Shown: one piece after another, positions 26,058 to 36,730 of the stretch
Layout of the letters: each line of letters starts with the position of its first letter
Numbering within the stretch: position 1 is the stretch's first letter
NCBI RefSeq assembly: GCF_050436995.1
Contig: NC_134764.1
Coordinates: 7,564,001 to 7,628,000, forward strand
Direction of reading: 5' to 3'
Length of the DNA stretch: 64,000 nucleotides
From: Anticarsia gemmatalis
Taxonomy: Eukaryota > Arthropoda > Insecta > Lepidoptera > Erebidae
The notes under the pieces: generated by a model
Databases searched by the model: none
What the model saw: the letters and a program-made list of their open reading frames with translations, nothing else
What the model was told of the DNA's origin: nothing
Translations under genes and position numbers: made by a program

Positions 26058-27734
26058 TATATACTGTGAAACAATGGGTTCAAAAGTAGTGGCATGTAAT
26101 ACTTTATAGCACAGTGCAAACGGTCTTGTACGAAATGTATGAGTGATAAAGTACCTACTATATTTCTAGACGTAATTTCCACTAGCTTTGTGGAATTACA
26201 CCTCTCTCTCGGGGGGAATTTCCAAAAATCGTCGCTTAGTGTACTCCACACTTCCTAAGGAATCTTCATATTATACCAAATTTTAACTTTCTACGCTCAG
26301 TAGTTTCAGCTGTGCGTTGTCCATAAGTCAGACACTCACTCAGTAACGGAAGTTTTATATAAGGTGGGTAACCCAAATTGGGCCTATGTCCTAATAAGGA
26401 CTATTTCTTTAATCCCCCTTTCAGCTTCAAATGTCCGCCAGTGTACTAATTATTATTTAGAAGTGTGCGAGTACATTAGCGAAGCAATTAGATCAGTGTG
26501 TCCTGAAGGAATTACGATATTGTGTAAAAGTCTCATTATTGGTGTAAATGTCATCCCGTTTATGATAGGACTGTTGTTTTAGCATTAGCACAGTCATGTG
26601 TACAAAAATCTGTTTTAATTCAAAATATTCTTCGAGTACAATGTATCGTGCCATTCATATACGAACCCTGAGTCACAAATATAGGTCACGCACTCGAACC
26701 GTTGCTAAGAATACATTGACACTGATCATTATCGACTAAAATACACACAATGTGTTTACAGCTGTTATGAGATTATGTGTTTCGGAAGGCACGTTCAATT
26801 GTGGGTCCCGGCTGTCATTTGCAAAGATCTTTGACAGTCGTTAACAGTAGTCAGAAGCTTGAAAGTCTGACAACCAGTCTTACCGAAGGGTATCGTGTTA
26901 TAACTCAGGTAACTGGGTTGTGGAGGTTCGATAGACCGTCGTTCCATGTAAAATACTGGTATATTGAACTGGTGAGACTGGAAGCCGTCTCCAACATAGT
27001 TGGAAGAAAGGCTAGGCTGATGATAATGAGACTACTGTTAACGAGACTGTCAAAGATATTTAAAATTAACAGCCGAGACCCACAATTTAACGTGTCTTCC
27101 GAAACACAGAGAAACTCGGAATGTTTACACCTTAATATGGTCGCCATTCCACAAAACGACTTCGGCAAGAGTAGCTTAACCTCAGAGATGGATCCACACG
27201 GCTATTCTTACTTAGCCACGAGCTCCTCATTCTGTATCTAAAGGAACTACCTAGTTTAAAATATGGACCTACTTTTTACTAATTGATCTTTGCACTCCGA
27301 TCAAAGATCAAGACACAAAATTCTTTGTTACCTAAGTTTCAAAGTTCAATTTGCAATAAGTCGTTAAACTGGATAACTTGTTTACGTTGTAAAAAACTAG
27401 TCTTGGTACGTTTTTTGTTATTATTTGCAAAGTCATGATATAAACATATAAACCTAAGTATGATGATTGTGTATAATTTTCATCTTTTTATCTCCTGCCC
27501 GCGGCTCCCAAGCACGTGTGGTTTTTTATAGGTTTTGAAAAAGTGGCTAGGTTAGAATCAAGGTCTAAATCCTGTCTTATTACGTGTAAAATCTACACAA
27601 CTATACATTTAAATAACATTTAATGTTTCTCTGTGTTTCTGACAATCTCTTAAATGGCTAAACTGATTTTTATGGAAAGACACGTTTGTGTTATCGGCAA
27701 TTTTACCTGTGAATTCATGCGGGAAGAAACTCCA

Positions 27735-27941
27735 TAACTCCCAAACTAAAAATTGCTCTTGTGTCGCGGAGACTTGCACAAACATGCAAAGAACAGTGAC
27801 ATAGCACACTCAGAAGAGGAAGAAGAAAACCCGATACAACTATTAGAGGATCGCACAATTATTAATTGTTCCGCCTGGGAATCGAACCCACGACCACCTA
27901 ACGCACTGGTAGAGGCGTGGCGAACGCCTCAACCACGGCAA
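27735..27941 (-). repeat. tRNA-derived SINE, copy 3
   Basis: Reverse orientation. The B-box side reads GGGAATCGAACCCACGAC near 27877-27893, and the tail side reads AACTCCCAAACTAAAAATTG. It is the same family as 17261 but more diverged. Confidence 0.65.
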
Positions 27942-29035
27942 ATAATTAGAAAGAAATATAACAAAAATGTCGCATGAAGCATGGAAGTAGGGCAAACGGA
28001 AGTGCATGTAAAACAAGAGAGATTGGTCTTAAACACGCGTTATGATAAGGCTGTTGTTTTGCACTTGATAGTTACGAGTACTATTGAGTACGTTTACTAC
28101 GCGTGTACGGTACGTCCTAGGAAAATAACAAAGAAAAAACGTTTTTATGAATGGCTTGCGATTACTGACAAATTATCGAGTAAGGCGATTTCCTATTAAG
28201 TATCGAGTGGAAAATACGGTATTTTACTATCCCGTCGAATCAGTTACTCTTTATGAAACGTTTAAAATGCATTTTTGTATAGACATACGACATAGTGACG
28301 TCACGATGTCGTATTTTCGTTGTCATCAAATGTTTGCCTAATTAATGTTTCAGTGTGTTATTTAATTTCATTATTAACAACGACAAAAATTACTATGTAT
28401 AAGCATTTTGGATGCATCATTATTTTTGCTAGTACAAGTTAATAATTGTGTGTTGACCGAGTAGAAAACCCAACTGTACTAGATACATACATAATATCAC
28501 TCCTTTTTCCTAATTTTGTAGCTATATTTTTGGATTGCAAAAGTACGGAGATCCTGAATTTAGTATCTAACGCTTTGAATTTTCTGCAGTCTATATAACA
28601 GTTTATGTAGAGACAGGTACATTATATTTAGATCATCGTACGATATGTAAAGAAGACAGATATGTCTGCTTGAGTAGGTACTACGTATTATATATCAGTT
28701 ACTAACCAAAGATAAATAATCAACAACCTAGAAAACCTTACGACATATTTATTGCTCAATAATCTCAAAGCTAAAAATATCTGATTAATGCATTGACTTC
28801 TAGAAAAACGCAGTACACTCCTTTGTTTCGCTAAAATAAATGAAATGCTTTTTCTTATCTATATAGATTCTATGGATTTTAGGATTAAAAGTATTGGCAA
28901 GGCAGAGATAAATACTGTAGTCAAATTATCTATCTATAACTGTTAATCCTATATGAATTAGTACAATAAAGATAATGAATGGACGTGCAATGTCCATACC
29001 TTTTTTAACTAGACGATTCTAGAATTACATTATTA

Positions 29036-29240
29036 CTATTATTATGAGCTTGTATTGTCCCACTGCTGGGCAAGGGTCTGCCCCACAGCTCTCCACTGCA
29101 AATGATCTCCGGCGCACTGCATCCAATCTGTGTTGTAGTAGTCGAGCTCGTCTCTCCATCTTTTACGGGGTCTACCTCGCCGCCGTCTACCAGTCGCGAG
29201 ATAGTCGAGGTAAACAGTAGGTACGGTCAGCTCCATAAGT
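29036..29240 (-). mobile_element. 3' end of an RTE-type non-LTR retrotransposon
   Basis: The minus strand from about 29236 to 29045 encodes a C-terminal piece with GRRRRGRPRKRWRDELD and ends AQQWDNTSS then a stop. This is the usual end of RTE-clade reverse transcriptase proteins. It is followed on that strand by a TAATAATAG-type microsatellite tail. All upstream coding sequence is missing, so this is a dead 5'-truncated copy. Confidence 0.7.
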
Positions 29241-29625
29241 CGCTTTACACCTTCATAGTTTTAAAACCTTTTTATTATCAAATGCAAACTACATGAACAA
29301 AATCAGGTAGAATTAAATTTCGATCACCGTCATATATTTTCTCGATGGAATAATAATATGCCATACTACAAATATAGGGTATCGAAAGATTAAATATGTT
29401 CAGCGACTTTTGGAGCTGGTAGAATTACATACTTACTGTAAAAGATTTTTTATGATCTTGAAAAGTCTCATATACTCTCAATCACATCGCACCACGTGGG
29501 AGCTAGAGAGTTCAATCAAACGACATGACGTAGTTTACAAATTTGTAAAGATACGCGTACAGAAAGAAAGGTAATTAATTATACTATGACGTCACATTTC
29601 CGTGGAACATTAGCAGGTTACAGTG

Positions 29626-29808
29626 CCTCTATTCTCTACTACTATCGACTACCGACAACCGACCTGTCATCGAGAAATTTTGTATGAAAATCTGATCAGC
29701 GCCTCTGACGGGTGTCGTAGGAAACATTTTGGCAGTAGGTACATTCTAAATGTCAAAATTTCGATAGCTAGCCGGTTGTCGGTAGTCGATAGTAGTAGAG
29801 AATCGAGG
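29626..29808. mobile_element. MITE, AGTAGC family, copy 3
   Basis: Terminal arms of about 36 bases (CTCTATTCTCTACTACTATC and its complement) are nearly perfect inverted repeats. This is the best-preserved copy of the family at 15848 and 19248. Confidence 0.7.
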
Positions 29809-30137
29809 TACAGATCTGCCTTTTCCTTTCGGTAAATCAGGCGTGGTGTTATGGATAAAGCGTAGTGTTGGTAAAGAAATGAACGATATCTCGCTAAGTA
29901 GGAGATAACAACCAGCAATTATTTTTATAAGACAATCTGTATACGTATCGGCAAGAAACAATCAAAATATTGTTGACTGATAACTGTATTATTGATAAGA
30001 GAATTGCTCAAGTGAAGTCAAGTGTAAGGCTTATGTGTCTTTGTACTGTAGTAAGATAACATACGGTTATTTCTCAAAGATTATTACAATCACTTAGAAG
30101 GAGAAATAAGATATAGTTACTACAAAACAATACTAAA

Positions 30138-30411
30138 TCTATACTAATATTATAAAGCTGAAGAGTTTGTTTGTTTGTTTGATTGTTTGTTTGTTTGTTT
30201 GTTTGAACGCGCTAATCTCAGGAACTACAGGACCGATTTGAATAATTCTTTCAGTGTTAGATAGCCCATTTATCTAGGAAGGCTATAGGCTATATATCAT
30301 CACGGTACGATTAATAGGAGCAGAGTACCAATAGAAAATGTTACAAAAACGGGGAAACTTTTGACCGAATCTCTCTTATGTGAAGCAAGCGAAGTTGCGC
30401 GTTTCAGTTAG
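30138..30411 (+). mobile_element. Lep1-type Helitron, non-autonomous
   Basis: It starts TCTATACTAATATTATAAA after an A. It has a (GTTT)n tract, the conserved middle (GATAGCCCATTTATC, AGGCTATAGGCTATAT), a 3' hairpin region (GCAAGCGAAGTTGCGC) and ends in a CTAG variant (TTAG) before T. These are the marks of Helitrons that insert between A and T. It carries no coding capacity. Confidence 0.8.
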
Positions 30412-31464
30412 TAAGAACATATAGGCATTAGCATTCATCACAATGTTTTCCTTCACCGTTAAAGCAAGTGACAATTATATCTAATACACACATAATTTCG
30501 AAAAGTCATTTATGTCTTCCCTGAAGTTCGAACCGTCGACCACTTATGTGGGAAAAGCCAACTTATACTCGGCTAACACTGGTTTAACTGATTGACGCAT
30601 AATAATATACATACCTTCCAAAATGTTATATACTAATATTGAAAACCAATTCTCGGAAACCAAACGGATGAGACTCCTGATGATGATAATAAACAGATAT
30701 GAAAAATAGATAACTAATTACATTATAAAACGTTAGGTAATTCTTGCATCATTAATAAAGTGTCATCAAAACATAACATGTATATCAAACACACGTTTTG
30801 ATCATTTATTTAGATTATAAACACCTGCATGTTACAAATACGACAATTTGGAAACTTCCACTGATACATCATGTGGTACATGCCTAAATAATGCATATAA
30901 AACGGAACGTAGCATCACGTTTGAAGCAGATATTTCCCAACTACAGAACCTAATGGAGAAGTACCTAAGCAACTTTTATTTCAGATTTTCCAAATGTTTT
31001 ATGCATTTCGCATGGGATTTCGGTTAAAAGATGGATATAACTGCTCCAGCGTAAATTATGTAGCAGTCTCCAGTCGCCAGTGCAATAAAGTCAAAAACTG
31101 CTGCACAGATTTTTATGTGTTTTCAGTTCTTCACCAATTGGAAACGTGATTAAAATAAAGAGTAAGGATTTATTAAGCCTTTTATGCTAGTCACGTGCGT
31201 GACTTTTAACATGAGTTTACAAGATATTTATCAATACAATATTAATCGTTGTTTGACAACATGAAGACAAAAGCTGTAAAGTCATGTCACTTAATTTGCA
31301 GATAAACAGGTATGAAGGAAATCCGATTATAGAACTTACGGCAGCACAGATTTCATACTGATAATATGCTATTGGTATTTAGCATATGGTTAGATGTTTC
31401 TTTTATAAATAGATATGATTAGTATGCCTACTAATAACTTGAGGGACTTGAACAACCTATTAGC

Positions 31465-31620
31465 CACACACTCTATCGCACGCGCACGGATTACGCGCGG
31501 GAAAGCAGCGCGGTCTTCGCTCGCGATTTTATTCGCGGGCTCGACTGATGAGTGCGGTGCGTGGTCTTTCCTTTCAATTTCACGCGCGATTGTTGTTTCA
31601 TGCGCGATAGAGTGTGTGTG
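31465..31620. mobile_element. GC-rich MITE, CACACACTCTATCGC ends
   Basis: The ends CCACACACTCTATCGC and GCGATAGAGTGTGTGTG are inverted repeats. The interior is unusually GC-rich for this window, with many CGCG words. Length is about 156 bp. No target duplication could be called with confidence. Confidence 0.6.
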
Positions 31621-31799
31621 TAAAGGTAGCCATTATCTAGCAACGTTGGATTATAGCATTCAGATATTATTTATAGATATGTAGATATCTTGAGTAGACC
31701 ATGGTAAGGTAAAGAAGTATGCCTGATTATTACGTTGGGGACTTTAACTATGAACTGTAGTGGTGTTTAGACAGTATAGACCAGGGTTAATTGAAGCCG

Positions 31800-32914
31800 T
31801 AAGACGAACGTCCATGTTATCAATGAAATAGCGCATCTCTCGGGGAGACTCAGCTCCGCCGCGTACGCAATCAGAAAAGTAAGACAGTTTGCTGGTGTGG
31901 ATGCGGCAAGACTGGTTTACTTTAGTTATTTTCACAGCGTCATGTCTTACGGTATATTACTGTGGGGTAAGGCTGCTGATATAGATGTTATTTTTGTCCT
32001 TCAAAAAAGAGCTATCCGTGCAATTTATAGTTTAGGAGCGCGAGACTCCTTGAGAGAGCTTTTTGGGCAGATAGGGATACTGACGGTGTCATCACAGTAT
32101 GTGCTTGCAAACTTGTTGTATATAAAACAAAATTTAGGGACTTTCGCAACAAATAGCGATAGACACAATTACAACACTAGAAACAGACACAAATTAGTAG
32201 GTCCCCATCATCGTTTACACAAGGTGCACAATTCGTTTGTAGGTCTCGGCATTCGTTTCTTCAACAAGCTTCCAAAGCACATCATGGATTTACCCCTGCC
32301 AAAATTCAAAGTTGCTGTTAAGGAACATCTCGTTAGGAAAGCTTATTACAGAATTGATGAGTATCTAAACGACAATAGCTCTTGGGATTAGTCGCTCGCT
32401 TGATTAGGATTCTTTGAAATTAGGGAACTTTGCTATAAATTGTATAAACTCAGTAGCAGTAGGTCTAAATATTGTAAAATATGGGCAATTAATGATGCAA
32501 ATAGGTGATGTTACGTACAATTTGATGTTATTCATAAAACTGTCACTTTTTTCTTTTATAATGTTCACAACCAGTGTGCTCACTTGCTGCCCATATTCTT
32601 ATTATCACATGCTAGTAGGTGCTCCCAACATACGGTATGATCAGAGACTAATAAATAACCTAGCTATGTTCATTTAACTTAATTGACGTTTAGTCTCTAT
32701 CGCTGATTGTTGGCAGCTCCTCGCATGATCAATTATTGTATCAACCACATTGTAAAACTTTTTGGCGATTGAAAAGAGTGGCCGTGAGTTTCTCGCTAGC
32801 TCTTCTCATAAGGCTCTACCCCCTTTCCGAGCTAGTGGTAGATTCAGTAATTGTAACGACTATCATAAGTGTCAATTTTTGACCTAAATGAATAAATGAT
32901 TTGATTTTGATTTT
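31800..32914 (+). mobile_element. Non-LTR retrotransposon, 5'-truncated (CR1/jockey-like)
   Basis: One open frame (about 31805-32391) encodes the last ~190 residues of a reverse transcriptase. Recognisable pieces include VYFSYFHSVMSYGILLWG, the YNTRNRHKL segment and FFNKLP, ending in a stop at 32389. The 3' UTR follows to a TTTGATTTTGATTTTA tail near 32914, as seen in lepidopteran CR1/jockey-type elements. The catalytic core and everything upstream are absent, so the copy is inactive. Confidence 0.8.
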
Positions 32915-33577
32915 ATCAGGACACCATGTTGGGTGCCATTAAGTTGATACCAAGGTAGACACATTAAATACAAAATATCGTATACAGTTTTATCTATTTG
33001 CGACGGATAACGAGAACATAGTGTTCTAATAATAGGGCATTAAGCTAACAAAATATCAATACAAATATATCTAGTATCTTGTCAAATTTTGTGCTCGACC
33101 TGTGCGTGCCCCACTCGTCTGGCGTAGATAGATCATTAAATTAGCCTAAATTTTGTATTACTAAACCTAAACGCAGCACTCTCTGAGGGCACTAGTAAGT
33201 CACTATTGACAAATAACAGTGAAACAAAACTAATGTTATAAACCAATTAGCGCTTTTAGGTATATCAGCATACCTATTGGCAGTATATCATCGCCTGGAC
33301 TTAAGATTCTTTTCTAATTTTGTTATCGAAAAAGGAAATCACGTATATATTATATCCACTTACATTTATATCTATAAAAAATAAGATGTAAATCCTGCAG
33401 TATCAGTTGATTATCGCTGATCGAAAGCTGATTGTTGTTTTTGTTTGCCATCTATGCAGTATGATTTATCAATTGCAGGTTGATAATGATCTGTTAAAAG
33501 TTGCGCCAATAACAGTAATACGCTAAGAAGGAGGTTATCATGGTATGGCATCTTATGAGAAGAAAGCCATATTTCGA

Positions 33578-33784
33578 AAGCTAATCTCAGGAACTACTGA
33601 TGCGAATTGAAAGGCTACAGGCTATGTATCATCACGCTAGGATGAATAGGAGCAAAACACCAGAGCCACGTCAAAGGCAGCTTGAACAACGAGAAGAAGA
33701 CCATTATAAAATGTAACAAAAATGGGGAAAATTAATACCCATTCTCTCTTATGTGACGCAAGCGAAGTTGCGCGGGTCAGCTAG
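33578..33784 (+). mobile_element. Lep1-type Helitron, 5'-damaged
   Basis: It keeps the GCTAATCTCAGGAACTACTG block and the full 3' hairpin with the CAGCTAG end at 33784. The 5' terminus and GTTT tract are missing, and about 50 foreign bases interrupt the middle. Confidence 0.7.
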
Positions 33785-33954
33785 TATATTATATCATAGT
33801 TGTAGTCGGCGTCCAGTCTCACCGGATGTGAAGATTAGTGAGCTAGTCAAATCTTCGATACTCATCAATCTTAGGCTTCAAGCGACTAACTACCCTCATA
33901 CAAAATGGCGACGCGATTCATGTACGAATCTCAATGGAAGACTAAAATCATCGA

Positions 33955-34751
33955 CCCACGGTTTCTGAGTACATTTAGCTATACCTTATTCACATTACGA
34001 AAAAATAAAAGGTAAACAAAGAAACCAATGATTCTCAAACTTAATCCTTCTTTTCGACCGCTTCTTCTTGGGCGAGGAAAAAGTCGCGATGTTACTCGGT
34101 CCAGGTTCACTCATTTTACAATAAAACCAATAACAAACTTAACAAAGAACACAATTTTAACAAAAACAACAATTTAAAACTAATAGATATAAAATAACAG
34201 AACTATAACAGGGAGAAAGTACGCTAGCATCAACAAGTTGAGCAAGAGTGAAATAAACATGGCGGGATAACCCGACCTAATTAAAAATGACCCTCTGTCA
34301 TGCAAAATGGTTACTTCGGGTGTAATACTTAAGTTGACAGGATAATAAATGCATTAAAATTTTAGAATCATTGCCTTTTTAGGTTCTTTATCATGTCAAA
34401 TATTTTATAAGCATAAATTTAAAAAAAATCCTTATTATAATTATGAATAATATAGAAGAATTATAAATATGTTGTACCATTTACAAATGTAAGGGACGGA
34501 CGTATTTTAATAAAACTAAGTGAGTCTTTCGCTAGGAATATTTTATAATTTATATACTTAATTATATTATTATATACTTTTTTTGCAAAGACGACATTAC
34601 AAGAATCATTTTTATGGTTTGTTTCTTACATTTTATTTTTTCGTAATGTGAATAAGGTATAGGTAGTTTATCTATTCTATAGCATTTTTATATGAGTTTT
34701 AACACTATTGAATAGTTAAGCTACCGCTAAATGTACCTCAGAAACCGGGGG
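33955..34751. mobile_element. DNA transposon remnant with split terminal inverted repeats
   Basis: CCCACGGTTTCTGAG at the left end is matched in complement by CCCCCGGTTTCTGAGGTAC at the right. A second, inner pair (ACCTTATTCACATTACG, 33981 on, and its complement near 34633-34658) is longer. On the minus strand from 34114 a short frame starts MSEPGPSN and has a KKKRSKRR basic run, then ends within the arm. It could be the first coding exon of a lost transposase. The superfamily is unassigned. Confidence 0.55.
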
Positions 34752-35139
34752 TTAATATCGGAAATTTACGTAGCCTTGTGTACGAAGGGCCTGATAGGAC
34801 ACGTAAGCAAGACCGATAAAAAGATTATCTATAAGTGTTAATTCATTTCGTGATTAAAATGCATTCTAACTTACTTTTGCAATGATGACAGGCATGATTA
34901 TAGTCACCACAGATGGTATTATTTTTATTTGGATAACAAAATACTAGCCAACGATGACGTAAACAAACATCCGATTTTTGATAATTAACAAGCATATCAA
35001 CACCTGCTGTTTATGATAGTAATACCGAGAATTTGTATCAAAGGCACACATGCTTCAAATAACTCTGTCACCTCAATGGACATGTCGGTAGTCGTTTGAT
35101 AATATACTTAATCATAGTCGCTGAGTATAAGAGATGACT

Positions 35140-35376
35140 CGCGCAACTTGCGTCACATAAGAGAGTAGGGTCAAAATTTTACCCGTTTTTGTAACATTTC
35201 TTACTGGTACTCTGCTCCTATTGGTCGTAGCGTGATGATATATAGCCTACAGCCTTCCTCGATAAATAGGCTATCTAAAACTGAAAGAATTTTTCAGATT
35301 GGACCCGTAGCACCTGAGATTAGTGCGTTCAAACAAACAAATTCTGCAGCTTCATAATATTAAGTCTAGATTTGCA
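35140..35376 (-). mobile_element. Lep1-type Helitron, reverse orientation
   Basis: It reads in complement from the GCGCAACTTGCGTCAC hairpin side (about 35140) to TCTAGACTTAATATTATGAA at about 35355-35376. The hairpin and 5' end are mutated relative to other copies, and the GTTT tract is reduced to two or three units. Confidence 0.7.
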
Positions 35377-36637
35377 TACCTTGTGTACAAAGGGCCTAAG
35401 TGAGCGGGCAATCCGACATCTAAGTACATCACTAACTTATAATAGGGCAACATGCTTTGGGGTCTTAAGAAATGATCCGTAGCACAAACAAATCTAATTT
35501 CTATTCTCCGCTTATAAAGTAGGTACCTACACTACCTACTATCGAGACCGTTCAACAGAGCATACATGTTAGATTAATTTACATTGCACAATAATTATTC
35601 ATAATCGTTAAGATAAAATGTGCTGTAATCTCCAAATAGGTTCTAGATTAGTTCAACCAATTTCATCGTATAATGTCAAGGTGGGCACATGGTGGGCGGC
35701 AACATACTTTTAAAATGGCTGCCTTATTTCCAAATAAGATGATTTTTTAACTAACGTACAGCGCGATACCGTGCAATCGGGACTATCGAGTATCGACAGT
35801 TTGACATTTTAAATTCTTTGTCATTTTTAAAAGACAACTCCCGCCACCTCTACCTTACTGCTATTTTCGGAAAAGACCTCGAAATCGAACAAGTTTTAAT
35901 TAATAATACTTACAGGACTTGTATTAATACTAAATCTTTTCAGCAAATTGAAATAATTTCTCATCATTATTCAATACAATTACATGTTCTAAAATTAGTC
36001 ATTCTGGTTTATTAGATAACAAATTTTACAATATTTCATGTTAAAAAACCGATAACTTTTGTAAAGTTGCATTAATCTAAATAAAAATGAATCGCCATAT
36101 CTGTGCTAAATGCAAATTTCTAGAACACCTATAATAAGGTTTTTTATTAAAAGAAAGGAATGCAGAGAATAATCGTGAGCGGAGCATTTCCATCATAAGA
36201 ATTAACTACATAATTATTCCTATTTGTTTTGTAGAGTTAACATATAAAGGACCATAAAAAAAGAAGAAGAAAATTATACTTATTTGTTACTAGTGACTGG
36301 CTTCGTCCGCGTGGAGTTCAGTTTTCTCATTTCAAAAGATTTTTAAAGCTGCTCCACGTTTATTCTTCGTATCGTGATATAGCCCATAGCCTTCCTCAAT
36401 CAATGGTATTTCAACAATAAAAAAAGAAATCAATTAAGACCAGTAGTTCCTGAGATTTCCATTAAAAAGCAGACCCTCTTATGATACATGTATGTCGTCG
36501 GATTACAAACGGCGTAATAAGCGTTTTTTTCCACCTCTGCGAAACAACCGCTTCTACCTAATCATATAATACAATCAGATTACCTAATTAATTATAATAT
36601 CTTAACAATTGGTTGATAAGTCAATCTATTGCAGTAG

Positions 36638-36645
36638 TATATAAG
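36638..36645 (+). promoter_or_regulatory. Likely TATA box of ACS-B
   Basis: TATATAAG lies 93 bases upstream of the ATG at 36731, the same spacing as the TATA box of the divergent paralogue. A TCATTGG initiator-like sequence lies about 30 bases downstream. Confidence 0.55.
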
Positions 36646-36730
36646 AAAACAAGCCGTGGGGGTCCCTGTCATTGGTATAATCCAACATTGGACTGGTTAT
36701 TTCGTTCAAAATCACAATTAGTGTGTCAAT

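Larger units (their letters stand above)
25642..36730. other. 11-kb divergent intergenic region between paralogous synthetases
   Basis: No host gene was found between the two divergent starts. The region holds SINE, Helitron, MITE and non-LTR fragments listed separately, plus unassigned AT-rich sequence. The 154-residue frame at 26777-27241 lies wholly in repeat sequence. Confidence 0.6.

Noticed and set aside
26777..27241. 154-residue plus-strand open frame
   Set aside because: It lies wholly in a repeat block found in several places in the window and has no domain, no splice partners and no start context.
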